Assembly (NCBI GenBank): GCA_019633425.1
Contig: WSUB01000001.1
Span: forward strand, 248,001 to 312,000
Origin: Tulasnella sp. 424
Taxonomy: Eukaryota; Basidiomycota; Agaricomycetes; Cantharellales; Tulasnellaceae
Reading direction: 5' to 3'
Length of the DNA: 64,000 bases
The notes below the pieces were generated by a model. That model did no database searches, was not told where the DNA came from, and was given only the letters and a program-made list of their open reading frames with translations. Shown here piece after piece: positions 12,122 to 24,300 of the stretch. Position 1 is the stretch's first letter; every line of letters begins with the position of its first letter. Made by a program: the position numbers and the translations under genes.

Positions 12122-15050
12122 ATGAGCTTGACCGTCAACTTTGCTCCTGCTGACGCTGAGCTCCCCGACCCGTACGACGAAGCAAGCACTAGTGGCAAGT
12201 TTCAAGTCGACCGCTGCTTCAAGGATCCAGTTTGGGACCTCAGTCAGTTGTCCAATGACGACACCGAGGACCGCCCAGACATGGCTAACATTTCTTTGCT
12301 CTCGTTATCTCACCAGTCGAATTCGACCCACTCGTTTGCCAGATAATTGATACGTGCGTATTTTTTGCTTGGTCCAAGCCTTCCGCCCTCCCGGCCATCT
12401 CGACTTGGACTGACATCGAAAATCCCTCGGCTTGCACTAGTCCTCAATTCCAACGTCTACGGTACCTCAAGCAGCTGGGAACATCGTGTAAAGCCGTACT
12501 CGTGTATCTGATCATCTCTCTCACACTGACGTTACTTTTCTATCTCTCCTTCGGCTTTTCCATGGTGGCTGGGCCATGTTGTGTGCACCGTTCTGGTGTT
12601 TACCTCTGCTTCGTACGTTCTTCTACACCCTCGGTATCCTCGTGTAGACTTCGTGTTTCCCGGAGCATCCCATAATCGATTTGAGCATTGCCTAGGTATG
12701 GACTGTTCTTTTTTTTCTCAACTCGGGTAGCGCTCGGATACAGAAGATTTGGCTGACCCAGGCACATCGTCGTCCGAAACGCCGGGACACATCCAGGGAC
12801 CGGCCACCTTGCCCAAAGACTTGTGGAGCACATTCGAGACAGACAGCCTGAACTGGGTATCGATGACCGAGATGTCCTCTGTGTAACTGTGGCAGGACTA
12901 TGCCACGACCTGGGGCATGGTAAGGCAGCTTGAATGTTGTCCCTATCCGATCACTAATACCGGGCGTTGAATAGGGCCTTTCTCGCATGTCTTTGACAAT
13001 CACTTCATACCCGATGCAAAGTCCGTACCCCGTGCTGGTCGTTCTCTCTCTAGCACTAATTTTCTTTCTTCGGTAGAGGCAAACGTCCCGATGGAACGTC
13101 CTGGTGTCACGAAGAAGCGTCCGAGATGATGTTAGACGCCCTGGTCAAAGACAACAACATCGACCTCACCCAAGACCGCGTGAACTTTATCAAGGACCTC
13201 ATTCGCGGTGAAACGAGGCTGTCCATAAATGAGAAGAAGTTCTTGTTTGAGATCGTCGCTAATAAGAGAAACGGAATCGACGTTGACAAGGTAGGGGAGC
13301 TCAAACTTGAAAGACCTTTTGCTCCTTAAAAGACTGATAAATATTTCATCACTTTAACTCAGTGGGACTACATCGCTCGAGATACCAGAGCTGTTGGCGA
13401 GACTTGTACACTGGTCGCCTCCAGGTTGATCCATGCTGCGCGAGTCGTCGACGATACAATCTGTTATGACCACAAGGACTCTCAGTCTGTCTACGAGCTC
13501 TTCTATTCTCGGTATTCGCTGCACAAGAGAGTCTATAACCACAAGACGGCAAAGGCCATTGAATACGTATGTGTTCGTCGTTTTGAATTTGTGGCCTCGG
13601 TCTGAGCGGGTGATGGGCCTTTCCCTAGATGATCGTAGAGGCTCTCCTGGAAGCCGAACCGGTCTTCCGTCTTGCAGAAGCGATTGAAGATCCTCAAAAG
13701 TATCTTCACGTTACCGACTCGATTATCGAGGACATTGAACGCCGAGACGACCCGGTACGTTTTATTGCTGCCGAGACCTGAATGCGCTCCTCAAGCCTAT
13801 ATTTGCACATTAGCGACTTGCCAGGTCCAAACAAATTATCCGCGCATTGAGACTTCGCCAAGTTCCCAAGGTAATAGTCTCATATGCCGCGATTCCCGCC
13901 CACGGAATTGCTGAAGATTTTCTGCGTCTTGCATAGCGAGCAGAAGAAAAATGCCTTCCAACGGAGTACAAAACGCTATGGAAAACCCTTCTCACCCCTC
14001 ATGCCATAGCTGAAATGTCTGTCAAACTCTGGAGAGAAAAGCAAGCGAGGAACCAACCTGCCTTACTTGGCGGGCTTGATACCGTGGCCGAGGAAACCGA
14101 CTTGAGCGAGAACGTCGCTCGAGATACGCTTCAGGAGGATGTCGGCACAGCCCTGCTCCCTGCATTCGACATGTCCACCAATGGGTCTAGTAGTCCAACT
14201 GTTTTGGGAATGGCGATGGAGGATGAACCGTTGACCGAGGTATGAGTTCGATTTGAAACCACAGGAAATCTGGGTTCTCATCCACTCATGCCATCTTACA
14301 GGACGACGTTATTGTTGACTGGTCGGTTTTGCACTATGGGATGAAGGAGAAGGATCCTCTTGAGAATGTGAACTTTTGGTCCAAGACTCATCCTAACAGT
14401 GAGAGCTCTCGTGGCCCTACCGAACTTGACAGGGCTGACGTTCTGGTTCTCTCAATAGTGAAACAACAGTCGAGACCAGACACATCAGGCGTACTCCGGC
14501 CGGAGCGATTCCAGGAGGTCATCCTTCGGTGCTATGCAAAAGACAAAAGGTTCGAACCTAGAAACCCCTAGCAAGAAAGATCTTTTTATACTCACCTGCA
14601 ATTCTCGTCGTCAATTTCAGGAGAGTTTGCCAGGTTCAAGAGGCATTCCGCGCAGTCCTGTCGACTTTACCTCAGCCTGAGGGCGCCGAGGAAATAGACG
14701 AAGCTACACCTGTATCTACTCAAGAATCGGAGGCCGCAATGGTAACAGGTGGAGGAAGCATGAAATCCGACCACCATCCTCGCACACCTACCATGGATCA
14801 GTTCCAGTCAATACCTGGCGTCGAATCTACCACCGTCTCACCGGCAGTCTCCAATTCCAACACGTCTCCAACTGCACGCCCAACTTCTCGTCATGGTGCA
14901 CGGAGCACGTCTAGGACGCCATTTGCGAGGGACCCCAATCCATTCACCAGCGCCAAACCTACACCCCGACAGCCCTCTGGGAGCAAGAAAAGGGCAAGGG
15001 TAGCGGATGGAGAGGAAGGAAGCCCCGATCGGAAGAAAAGGGCTACATAG
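12122..15050 (+). CDS. SAMHD1: SAMHD1-like HD-domain dNTP triphosphohydrolase
   Basis: Fourteen exons: 12122-12242, 12317-12353, 12441-12487, 12648-12695, 12797-12919, 12975-13020, 13077-13290, 13363-13566, 13629-13754, 13814-13870, 13937-14239, 14302-14398, 14459-14549, 14621-15050. Product 647 residues. The HD fold is intact: [12 protein letters not shown], then [10 protein letters not shown] (His82), [13 protein letters not shown] (His121, Asp122) and DKWDYIARD (Asp219). These line up with human H167, H206/D207 and D311. [18 protein letters not shown] also matches the family. SAMHD1 hydrolyses dNTPs to nucleoside and triphosphate and limits dNTP pools; that activity is inferred. There is no SAM domain: the catalytic part starts about residue 35. 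The last ~140 residues are Ser/Pro/Thr-rich and end in basic clusters that could be nuclear signals. The 160-base intron 3 is long for this genome. Confidence 0.88.
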
Positions 15051-15343
15051 GTAACCTATGCGCGAGCTTTGACTAGATATAGACCCGCCCTTGCCGTTCT
15101 TTATGCGTCCCATCATTACTTATGTTGTTGATATTGCCTTTCCTGTCCTTTACATTCTTATATCCTGTAGCATGCCTTCACTTATAGATATCGTGATCGA
15201 TTTGTTGGTTCATCCCATGCAACGCGGAGCGATTGTCACCCAGGACTAGCACTATATAATTTGAAGCAAATCCAACCTGTCGTACAAGGAGATAAAGAAA
15301 GCGAGCCGGAGAAGAGAGTCCTCAAATCGAAGTCCAAAGTAGT

Positions 15344-15911
15344 TTAGTAGTAGTGGACGTGACGCTCAATAGTGCGCCTGTCGTGGTGGTGAGGTGCGTG
15401 CCAGTGGCCGTAAGGCAAGGAGCCCTGGGTGTATCGGCGAACACGGGTGACCAATGGATGCCTAAGAGGGAAGTTTGAAGCAACATGAGCACATGGCATG
15501 GTCTAAACAATGCACAACACCCCTCATGCAACCCCCGGGTTTGGGTTGGATGTTGGGGCGAGGGGATTGCGACTTACCATGCGTGATAGTAGTCTCCAGG
15601 ACGGTCGAATTGGATTTCAACGATTTGGCGGCCCTGAGAGAAAAAGGGAGGGATGTTGGTAAGTTTGATCTCTTCGCCAAGCCACGAGAGAGCGGCTGCG
15701 GCCGGAAAGAGTAATAACTTACGACGTTGTCAAAGTGAGTGCCAACGACGAGGCCTTCACGCTTGCCATGAGTTGGGGTGTTGACAGCGACGACGTCACC
15801 GGGCTATAAGGAAACAAAAGAGAAAATTCGGTGGAAACGTCGTCAGTCGGGATTGAAATTCGGACTCCAAGCGAGCCATTGGCGACGTACAAGGAAGTCA
15901 GCGTCAGACAT
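15344..15911 (-). CDS. small conserved-looking protein of unknown function, 91 residues
   Basis: Four exons (15911-15891, 15803-15723, 15633-15578, 15461-15344) join in phase. The N-terminus is MSDADFL, then PGDVVAVNTPTHGKREGLVV, a middle IVEIQFDRPGDYYHAWHP, and a His/Arg-rich tail (HWHAPHHHDRRTIERHVHYY) before the stop. PGDVV and a chain of short beta-like segments suggest a small SH3-like or Tudor/KOW-like barrel, but I do not recognise the family. The first coding exon is 21 bases. A long CT-rich leader on the minus strand and a TATA-like ATAAAAAG near 16071-16078 suggest strong expression. The main alternative, a non-coding RNA, is unlikely given phase-consistent splice sites at all three introns and matching reading frame. 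Confidence 0.7.
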
Positions 15912-16533
15912 GATGGATTAGGTGTTTTTTGGAGGAGAAGTAGCTAGAGTTGGGGGTTGAGGGGTTGAGAGGCGAAGAGTTGTTGATGAGAGAAGAAGAG
16001 TATGCAAGGGAAAGAAGAAGAGGGAAGAAGTGTTAGTTGATGAGGGAGGAGGGGAGACGGATCAGGTCCTTTTTATCTCACCAACGACACAACAGACAAG
16101 GGCTGCAATGAGGCCAAGGGAAGGTTGAGATGAGGGCGGGATGAGAGAAAATCACACAATGCGGCGTCGTTGTTCTTACTTCCCCACGAATCGGGTGACC
16201 ATTACGCTCCAAATTCGGACAGAAGCGGGAGCCTCATGTTTCGACAATCACGCAACGTTATTGGTTACATTCCAAAAAGGGACAATGCATAAGGTGTATG
16301 TGCCTCGTTGTCTGTTGTAAGGACTCGAGCAGGAGCTTTGTGTTCGACCTTTGGGTACCCCATCGAGTAAAATCCTGTGCACTGCCCCTTCCATTCCCTT
16401 CAGCGATAACCTTCAGATACGCCAGATATACGCCGCTATCATATCCCGCTCCACTGGTGAAACGCAAGGGGTCTCCGAGATGAAACAACGAGGCGGGGGT
16501 GACAACCATGCGTCCAACCAACATGAATTTCCA
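15912..16533. promoter_or_regulatory. upstream region of the 91-residue protein gene
   Basis: Lies between the start of the small gene and the stop of the DUF1992 gene, both minus-strand. Bases 15935-16060 are purine-rich on the plus strand (CT-rich leader in gene orientation). ATAAAAAG at about 16071-16078 is a plausible TATA element about 160 bases before the ATG. The rest (16250-16530) is the 3' flank of the DUF1992 gene; no gene seen. Confidence 0.45.
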
Positions 16534-18092
16534 TCACACTGCCGGCCTATCCCTCGTCACACCATCCGAGTTGGACGGAGCTTCACCGTCGAAGTGGGGA
16601 GGTGACATGGAAGCTGGGGCGGGCATCAGACGCATAACCAGCCTCTTCAGAGCTTCCCATATTGGCGACGGGCTTTGAGTTGTCGTTCCAAGCCGAGTCG
16701 GGTCGTTGTCGAGAGTGGCATAACCGTCCCCAACCGGCTCTTTCAACCTGTCCTCGACTTCTTGTAAAATCTCCTCGGCACTCTCCTCATAACACCTCTC
16801 CAACTCGTATTTGCGCATCAAGTAACCTCGTCTCGCAGCGAACGGTGCGATCCCATTGTGCCTCCGGATTTGAGCGTTGACTTCCTCCAACGCCACCTCG
16901 TGATACGACAGCTCGCGCTTCTCCCATTCGGGATCCCGCATTGCAGCTATCGAGTCGACTGTAAGGTGGGGTGGGAGCTTCCGAGGGTACGGCGGAGGTG
17001 GCAGGCTGAGTAGGATGTTACGGGTCGCTGCTCGAACCCAGCTTCGTCGAATAATGTTTCGGAAAAGCCGGATATGACTTTCTAGTTCTATGAAATGCAA
17101 GCACCTGTGGGCAAAGCCGCGGACCAGATTATTGTCAGACGAAAAGCTGTAATCTCACCTCCCTGTATCTCCACCCAAGGAGGCGCAGCGCCTTGTCGAC
17201 GGATAATCCGATTCATGAGGAATTCTTCCCGTGGAATAAATGGATTGACTTCGTCGTGATGCCGTTTGAGAGGCTTCCCTCGTCCTTCCACTTTGTTAAA
17301 TACACCGGCAGAGCGAGCTTGCTGTTGACCATTAAAGAAACGGAACGTCAGTACAAAACCTGAGCTGGCCGTAACGACCAGGAGAGAACCATGTTTACTT
17401 ACCTCAATTTTGTCTTCTACCACAGCAGCCCATCCTTTCAAGCTGACAGGACTAATCTGCCGCGGCACGGACGGAGCGGCCCCGGTCTCCTCTCCTTGCC
17501 CCAAGGTCCTCCCAATTCGATAATCCAAACTTTTCTCCAACGCAGACCCAGCTCTTCTCGGCCCTTCGTTCAATTTCTTCGCTCTTCGACCCTCCGCTCG
17601 GGCTTTCGCGTCGTCCGGGTCTGCAATCCCACCTCCACTTTTCTGCCCACCGGCTTTGAACCGTTGGTTGCCGGAGAAGGAAGTTGGAGCAGGGATCGGA
17701 GGCAAGGTGCTCAATAATACCCCAATATCGCGTTCAAAAGAGGCTGAAGGCCCGGTACTGCTCGATTCTTCTTTCAGCTTTTCATCCGCCGTCCGGATAT
17801 TCCCTGTCCGCATAGGCTTGTACTTGTCGACTAGCATCCGAAGCACTGCATCCTCCGTAGTTTCATCCCCATCCCAATTCCGGTGTCTCGAGGCCTGTAA
17901 TGCGGCGAGTTCCTGTGTCCTGGAATTCGGAACGGATGGCTGGGAGCATTCCTCTTCAGTTGCATCAGCGAAAAGCTTTGCACTGGCCGATTTATCTGCG
18001 CTAGTGGAGCCCTGGCTGTAATAACGAATAGCACTGTGTAGATTGGGACGACGGCCCAACTGCGATGGACGAATGCGTAGGTGTGGAGGCAT
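16534..18092 (-). CDS. DUF1992 (DNAJC28-like) mitochondrial protein, no J domain
   Basis: Three exons (18092-17403, 17321-17159, 17087-16534) give 468 residues. Residues 218-285 carry the DUF1992 domain: GWAAVVEDKIE, ARSAGVFNKVEGRGKPL, PREEFLMNRIIRR and PPWVEIQGELE. In DNAJC28 and bacterial YhdN-type proteins this domain follows or stands apart from a J domain; no HPD motif or J-domain helix pattern is present here. The N-terminus (MPPHLRIRPSQLGRRP) is rich in Arg and Ser and lacks acids, followed by RYYSQ, typical of a mitochondrial presequence, so matrix location is inferred. The third exon uses acceptor TTTCATAG rather than the earlier CCCACAG, because only that keeps WVEIQGELESHIRLF in frame. 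Cellular function of the family is unknown. Confidence 0.82.
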
Positions 18093-18377
18093 GATGGTGG
18101 TGGTGGAGGGATGGCCACTTCGACGCCGCCCGTCACTCGTGACATCTCCAATATAAAACGCGAGTGACTATCGTGACTCAAATGACCAACTAATTGAAAT
18201 CTGGCAGAAAAGATGCTATTACAGACAACATAAAGACTAGGAGCGAAACAGGGGGGGTGAAGATGCAATCCATGACTTTTAATACGAACACGAGATGGGG
18301 CCTACAGAACAAACGACAATGTACCCTGATTCAGCTTAGATCGCAAATGTTTTTGTTTTAGATAGAAGAGGAGAAAA

Positions 18378-21300
18378 TTATTCAATGATTCGTGTAACCA
18401 GCTCGTTAATCCATTTGATGAGGGGCAGTGATCGGTCCGAGGGAAGGAATCTGTGGTGGTTTGCAAGTCCGAACATGCCGAGTTGTTGGAGGGAAAGGAG
18501 GTAATTGGAAGCAGAGGGCCCATTTTGCGCGGAGAATGATAAGGAGGACAAGCTGCGACTATCGGCAGTCAGCTGCTCTGTCGATATCCGGAAGATTGTG
18601 CCACAGGCTTCTAGGAGGTTGGCATTCTTCGAGCTGGCCATAATGTCATTAAGCTTGTCCATCAGTCCGTCATACCTAGCAGCCAGAAGATAGTTAGTAA
18701 GGGCGATCAAACATTTAATGCACATATTACACGTACGCCAGAGCCATGATATCGGGGTAGATCCCCGCGAGCGAAGCGAGGAGACAGAACAGCAGCTCCT
18801 GCTCCTTCTCCGAGTGTGCACTGTTGGCCATGGACACCACGAACGATATCACCATCAAAGCTTCCTGGGTGTTTCGTATGCCGATTAGATCGTGTGGGAT
18901 CCGGGGAACGGCTTCTTCATCCTCAGTATCGACATACGACGTCACGGTCTCCTGCAACCATTTACTTCCCACCTCTGCCTCCTGAAGTAGCTTCTTGTAC
19001 TCAGCATTACTTCGGGTGACAGGCAGAAGGGCAAGGAAGTAGCCAACGGCATCTCCACCGATCGGACGGGCCTCTTCCGAAAGTGCGGCATCGGCTGGGC
19101 TCCGAGCAGTGAGATTCAACAACGTGTGCAACACTGCCAGAGCTGCATCTCGGGTCGGTGGTTGACGGATGCCTTTGAAGATGGACGAAGCGAGCGAAAA
19201 GGAAAAACAGCCGTCGAACGATACTCCTAGGACTGAATCCAGTTGTGACGATATCTCCTCCAAAGGCTCTCGGGCAGCGAGCAGCACCGCTGGTATCTCC
19301 TCTCCGTTGAAGGCGCCTTGTTTGTTAAGGGTTTCTAGGGCCGCTTGCAACAACCATGCCGACTCCGAGAATAGCGATATGTAGCTGGACTGAATCAAAG
19401 CGATGGCCAACCAAAGGATTTGTGCCAAGTACCGCGAGTTCTCCGGTAATCCGGGGACGACCTTTCTAATGCACCGAAGCATGCTCACGACCGCACCTGT
19501 GTCACTCTCGCTGGACGTTGCCAAGGCAGTGCGGAAAGCGACCAGGATCTGGTAGAGAAGGTCGTCGTCGACGTCCGACGAGGCAAGAGTGCCGAGGACG
19601 ACGAAAGCGCGCGACTGAATGTAGGGTGAGAGCTGGAATGCAGTTGACGTGACGAGGCCAACCCATCGAGCTCGCCACACATTAGCTAAGCCTAAGGACA
19701 TACTGCGTTAGAATGCTTTGTGAATCGAATGAAAAGGGGCTAACCTGTGGATTGGGCACCCGCTTCAACGATATCCAACAGGAAGAGGGTGATTTTCTCC
19801 AATAGGTCCACCGATATTTGCTCTGTAGCTGTATCTAAGACGTTATACTCGCCACTAGACCCTTCGCGAGCTAGCCCGAACATCCGCAAGACATCCGGCT
19901 TAAAGCACTCCCGCAGAAGATGGCGCAGACGCTCCTTTCCCGGATCGTCCTCGTTCCGTGCTGCACAGAGAGACTGGACAAGGTTGGTGACAATCCCATG
20001 GACCGCAGTCCTCATAGCCACCGGACCTGTGGATACGATCATGGTAACAAGATGGAGGACTTCAGGGACGAAGAGCTGGGTTTGAACGGGTACTCGGGTG
20101 TTGTACATGACTGTGAGAGTGAGTCGGGTAAGGGCAGCTACTTCGTTCCAGGCTGGATTCTCAACCAAGGTCTTTGTGGGCTTCGTCAAAGTTTTCCCGA
20201 GTACCTGATAGGGATCAAGTGAGGATAAGGTCGACGATTTTAGCGAAAACTATCTCACTCGACGGAGTTTCGAGAGGACCTTCCCCCGGACGTTGATGGA
20301 AGAAAGAACGACCAGGGTCTCGCCAACAGCTTCGCACCGTCGTGAAGACAGACCGCCGTCAATTGCTGCACGGAAGAGTTCATCCAAGGTGATGTTAACA
20401 ACGCGATTGTCTAATTTGCCGATCTCGTTCCAGACTTGACGTTGCAGCATTGGGAACATCTATCATCAAACTCGTCAAAATCTACCCGGCATACCGAGAA
20501 AGAGTACATACGTCTGTATGTGTAAACATGATGTCTATGATAGACCGAATTGCATCGCGTAACTTGGCGCCGGTGCTCTCGTAGTAGGCAACGCTTGGAT
20601 TTTGGAATCCAGAAAGGTTCTGAATCCACGGGTTGACATATTGGAGACAGACGGCTTTTTGAACCGGCGGTGACTTGTCGAAGCCCACGAAGAACTCCGA
20701 GAGGAAGTCAAGAGTTAAGTGGGGAGCTGCCTTGGCCATCCTCTCACTGAAGGGTACCGTAAAAGCGGCTGGATTGCTCGGAATGAAGGCCCCTAGAAAC
20801 GAACAGTCAGAAATCGGTGAGAATACCAATCGCAACATGGAAATACCATCTGCAGGGAGCATAAGCGCGTCATCGCATTGCAAGTGTTTGACGACGGCGC
20901 AGAGTAAATCGTAGGACGCTCCCCGGAGATTTTCATCTTCACTCCCAACATTGAGGAGACCGACGTTTAAGAGAGTAGCAGACAAGTTCCCAAGTTGGAC
21001 CGGTCGCTCAACCGAAGACGGTGCACCGTCGGCCTTGAGCTTTCCTTTAGCGGAACGGATCGCCTACAATCGAATAATCAGTGCCGTAGTCCTCAAGGTA
21101 TGCCCGAGAAACACAACCTTAACAATAGCGTCTCGGGAAGGCGAGGAGAAATACATCGTTCCGCCAGCTCGGTTGCGCCTTATGACAAACTCGTTGACCT
21201 CATGGCCAGTTGAAACATTGTAGACATCGTCAATGTCAGCTAGAGAGACGACCTCTGTCAGTTTACTGGATGCGCTGCCCCAGATTTGCTTCGGTTTTGT

Positions 21301-24300
21301 CTGGTTGGGACAGTGAGCGCTGCAGTCAATCCCGGGGTCGAAGGCTGAGGCCTACCGATGTAATGCGAAGATGCGAGGAACCAATGTGCAGCGTGATTGG
21401 CACACTCATTTTATGGCGGTCGAGCTTTTTGACATCCACGAATGGTTCGCTAAGGCCTCTCTCTAAACCCACTACGAGCAGAAGAATCAGAATGGAGCCC
21501 GGGTAGCTGATAGGTCACAAACCTGGATATGTCATCAAACTGATCACAGATGGATGCACCATTGGCAAGAGGTCATGCACGGAGGACACGGCAGTCACTT
21601 GTTTGCGTACGTTCAATCCTACCAAAATAGTATTAGTGTCAGTAAGAGGGCGAATAAGAGCTTCCATACCTGAGAACAAATGATATAGTTTCCGCAAATA
21701 CTTTTGGCAGTATGTATTGGGGTTGAGAATATAAGTTGTTGACCACCGCTGAAGAATGTCGGAAGGGACCAATTCTATGAGGAACTTGAACCACTGGATC
21801 GGAACTTCTGATGACGACGAAAATCCGGTGCAGTCAATTATGATATCGAAAGCCCCGGTGTAATCAGAAGAAGAGAGAGTCTATTGCCGCCAGTCAGAGA
21901 ATTACTCGACATAACAGGCAATCATGCACACCTTGAGTATAAACGCCGCCAGAAGTTCTAGGTCAACCGTCTCAATATTCAGCTTGTGCAACGATAGGAT
22001 GAACGCAGGGGAGCGATCCTGTCATGGAGGGAGGGAAATCTTGAGCTACTTTCCCGTTTGCTAAGTACGTGGAGTAAACAGCACGTACCAGAGGGCCAGC
22101 AGGGCTGAGGAAAATATCCTTTACCCCGTCCATATTCCTCTGGCCATTGCGCTGAATAAAGTCCCGGAAACGCATATGCTGAGCAGCACCCAACGGTGTG
22201 GGTCTGGGGATTTCCAAAGGCTCTCCAATCTCGACGAGCGTGGCACAGAGGACATCCCAAGTCTGCTTCCCACTCGCGGATGCCGGCTCTGCCTCGCGCG
22301 AGGATGGGTGACCAGGGTAGCTTAACAACTCCTTGCCGACTTTGTCAGCATTGGTCCTGAAGAACCGATGCAGAATCATATGGTCTGTTTCGTCGTACGC
22401 CATACCCAGCCATTCAAGTTGGTCCGCATCACCCGGCGTAGGTGTGTATTTCTATAATAGAATGCGATTAGCTAGTGAACGAGTGCACCGTAGGGACAAC
22501 GCTAACCAAGACTTCGCTGAGGAATCGTGTAACAGGCATAATGTTGCTGGTAAGGAACGCGTTCATACTCATCATGAATGCTTCCTTCCCGAAAAGGATG
22601 TTGTTGGCGAGGTTTTGAATGATTTTGGTGATCAGGACCAATCCGCGTTGGATGGCGGGGTTGTCTTGCGGCAATTCGATGTCGACCGAGCCGGGAGAGA
22701 CAATAGCTGGGCAGACGAACCTTGAAAAACAGCGTTAACTTCGGGCTCTGGAAGAAAATTCCACGACCCACCGAAGGAAGATGAAGCCCCCAACTGCGGC
22801 GTACTTTGCTTCAGGGTATACAGCGGTACTGAGGCGCACATCAGACACGAGTCAAAATGCCAAAGAGGATCACACTCACACTGTCATAGCGATATGGTGA
22901 CAGACTTCACGGAAGATCCTTTGTATCGAGTAATTAGTACCATTCATCGGAAGCCAAATAGGTTGTACATACGTTGGCAGAATTGCCACCGATTCACAAA
23001 TGACATCCAAGAAAGCTTGACAGATGAATTTGAGGTTCCTCTCATTCTCCTCGATATCTTCCCCTTCCCGTAACCGACTTGGATCGAGCTCATAGGAGTG
23101 ACCAGGTGGCATGGCAGACATTTGCTGAATGAGCGGCGAGAGTAATGACCGAAGGTAATTATAGCCATGAAGCCTTGCAAAGGCGGAGAGCAAACGTGTG
23201 CACATGGAGTTTCCGCGAAACAGGCCAGCCTCGTCATCTGGGACCCGAATCAGTCGAGCCAAGGACAAAAAAAGAGTGTGCTTACTCGTATTAGCAACCT
23301 CGCGATCGATCATTGCCTTCAACAGAGCCACAAGTGTCCCTCGAGTGTCAAATATGTTAAGAAGAACGTTGATCATATCGTCCACATCGCTTTGAGGACA
23401 TATTTCGCAAATTGCCAAAGCAAGAAGCATCTTTAATCAAGGTCAGCTTCGATGACTATTAGCCTATGTTGCAACTCGCTCACATCTGGGGCTCGGACCA
23501 TCTGCGAGAAAAGAAAGTCAGGAATTGAAGCCTTGAGCGCCGAGCTAAACCACTAACCTCGCAGAGGCGACTGTAACGATCGCTATCGTCGAGCGAATTG
23601 ACGGCCACTAGGCTGGTCCCTTGTTGCAAAACATGAGCGAATACATGGACGAATATCCGCCTCGTCCTAGGATCCTCGTTATAGCCCATCGGAAGATAGT
23701 GTTTGAGACCCGCCTCCATGTTAGCGCTGAGGAGATTGGTTAAGCCTGCAATAATCAATTCGCGCAAGGCATGCTGGTCTTTGGGGCTTGCTCGGGGTCG
23801 CTGTGTAGCCAAGTAAGTATAGTTCGTGCATGGAGAAATAAAACTCACTGCGTTGCCACTAGAAATGCTTTCTGCGTCATTAGCCTCTCCCTAATTAAAC
23901 ACAAATGAGTAAGAATGAAGCCACAACTTGAACGACAGACGCTAACCTCTTTCCACCGTTGAAGCGCCCGGGAAAATAAATGGAAGTATCGGTAGAACAG
24001 GCGAGATTGGACGTGCACTGATTCAGACCGAGTCGTTCCGTCAACAGGTTGCAGCTGCAGCCGATCCAAGAGTTTGACAATCGTGCGTAGACACGCCAAG
24101 TCGAGGTCATACTGCATTCGGGATGCAGTATAGCTGTCTGGGATAGATCCATCAAGGCCCTACAGGAACCTGTGGGTTAATGTGTTACCAATTATGCAGA
24201 GAATCGATGCTCACGGTTGGCTCAAAAGCCCATTCCGCGACCATGTCGAGTAGAGTGTTCCGTAGCGACACTTCTTTGCGCAGTGGAAGTAGGTCCCTCT

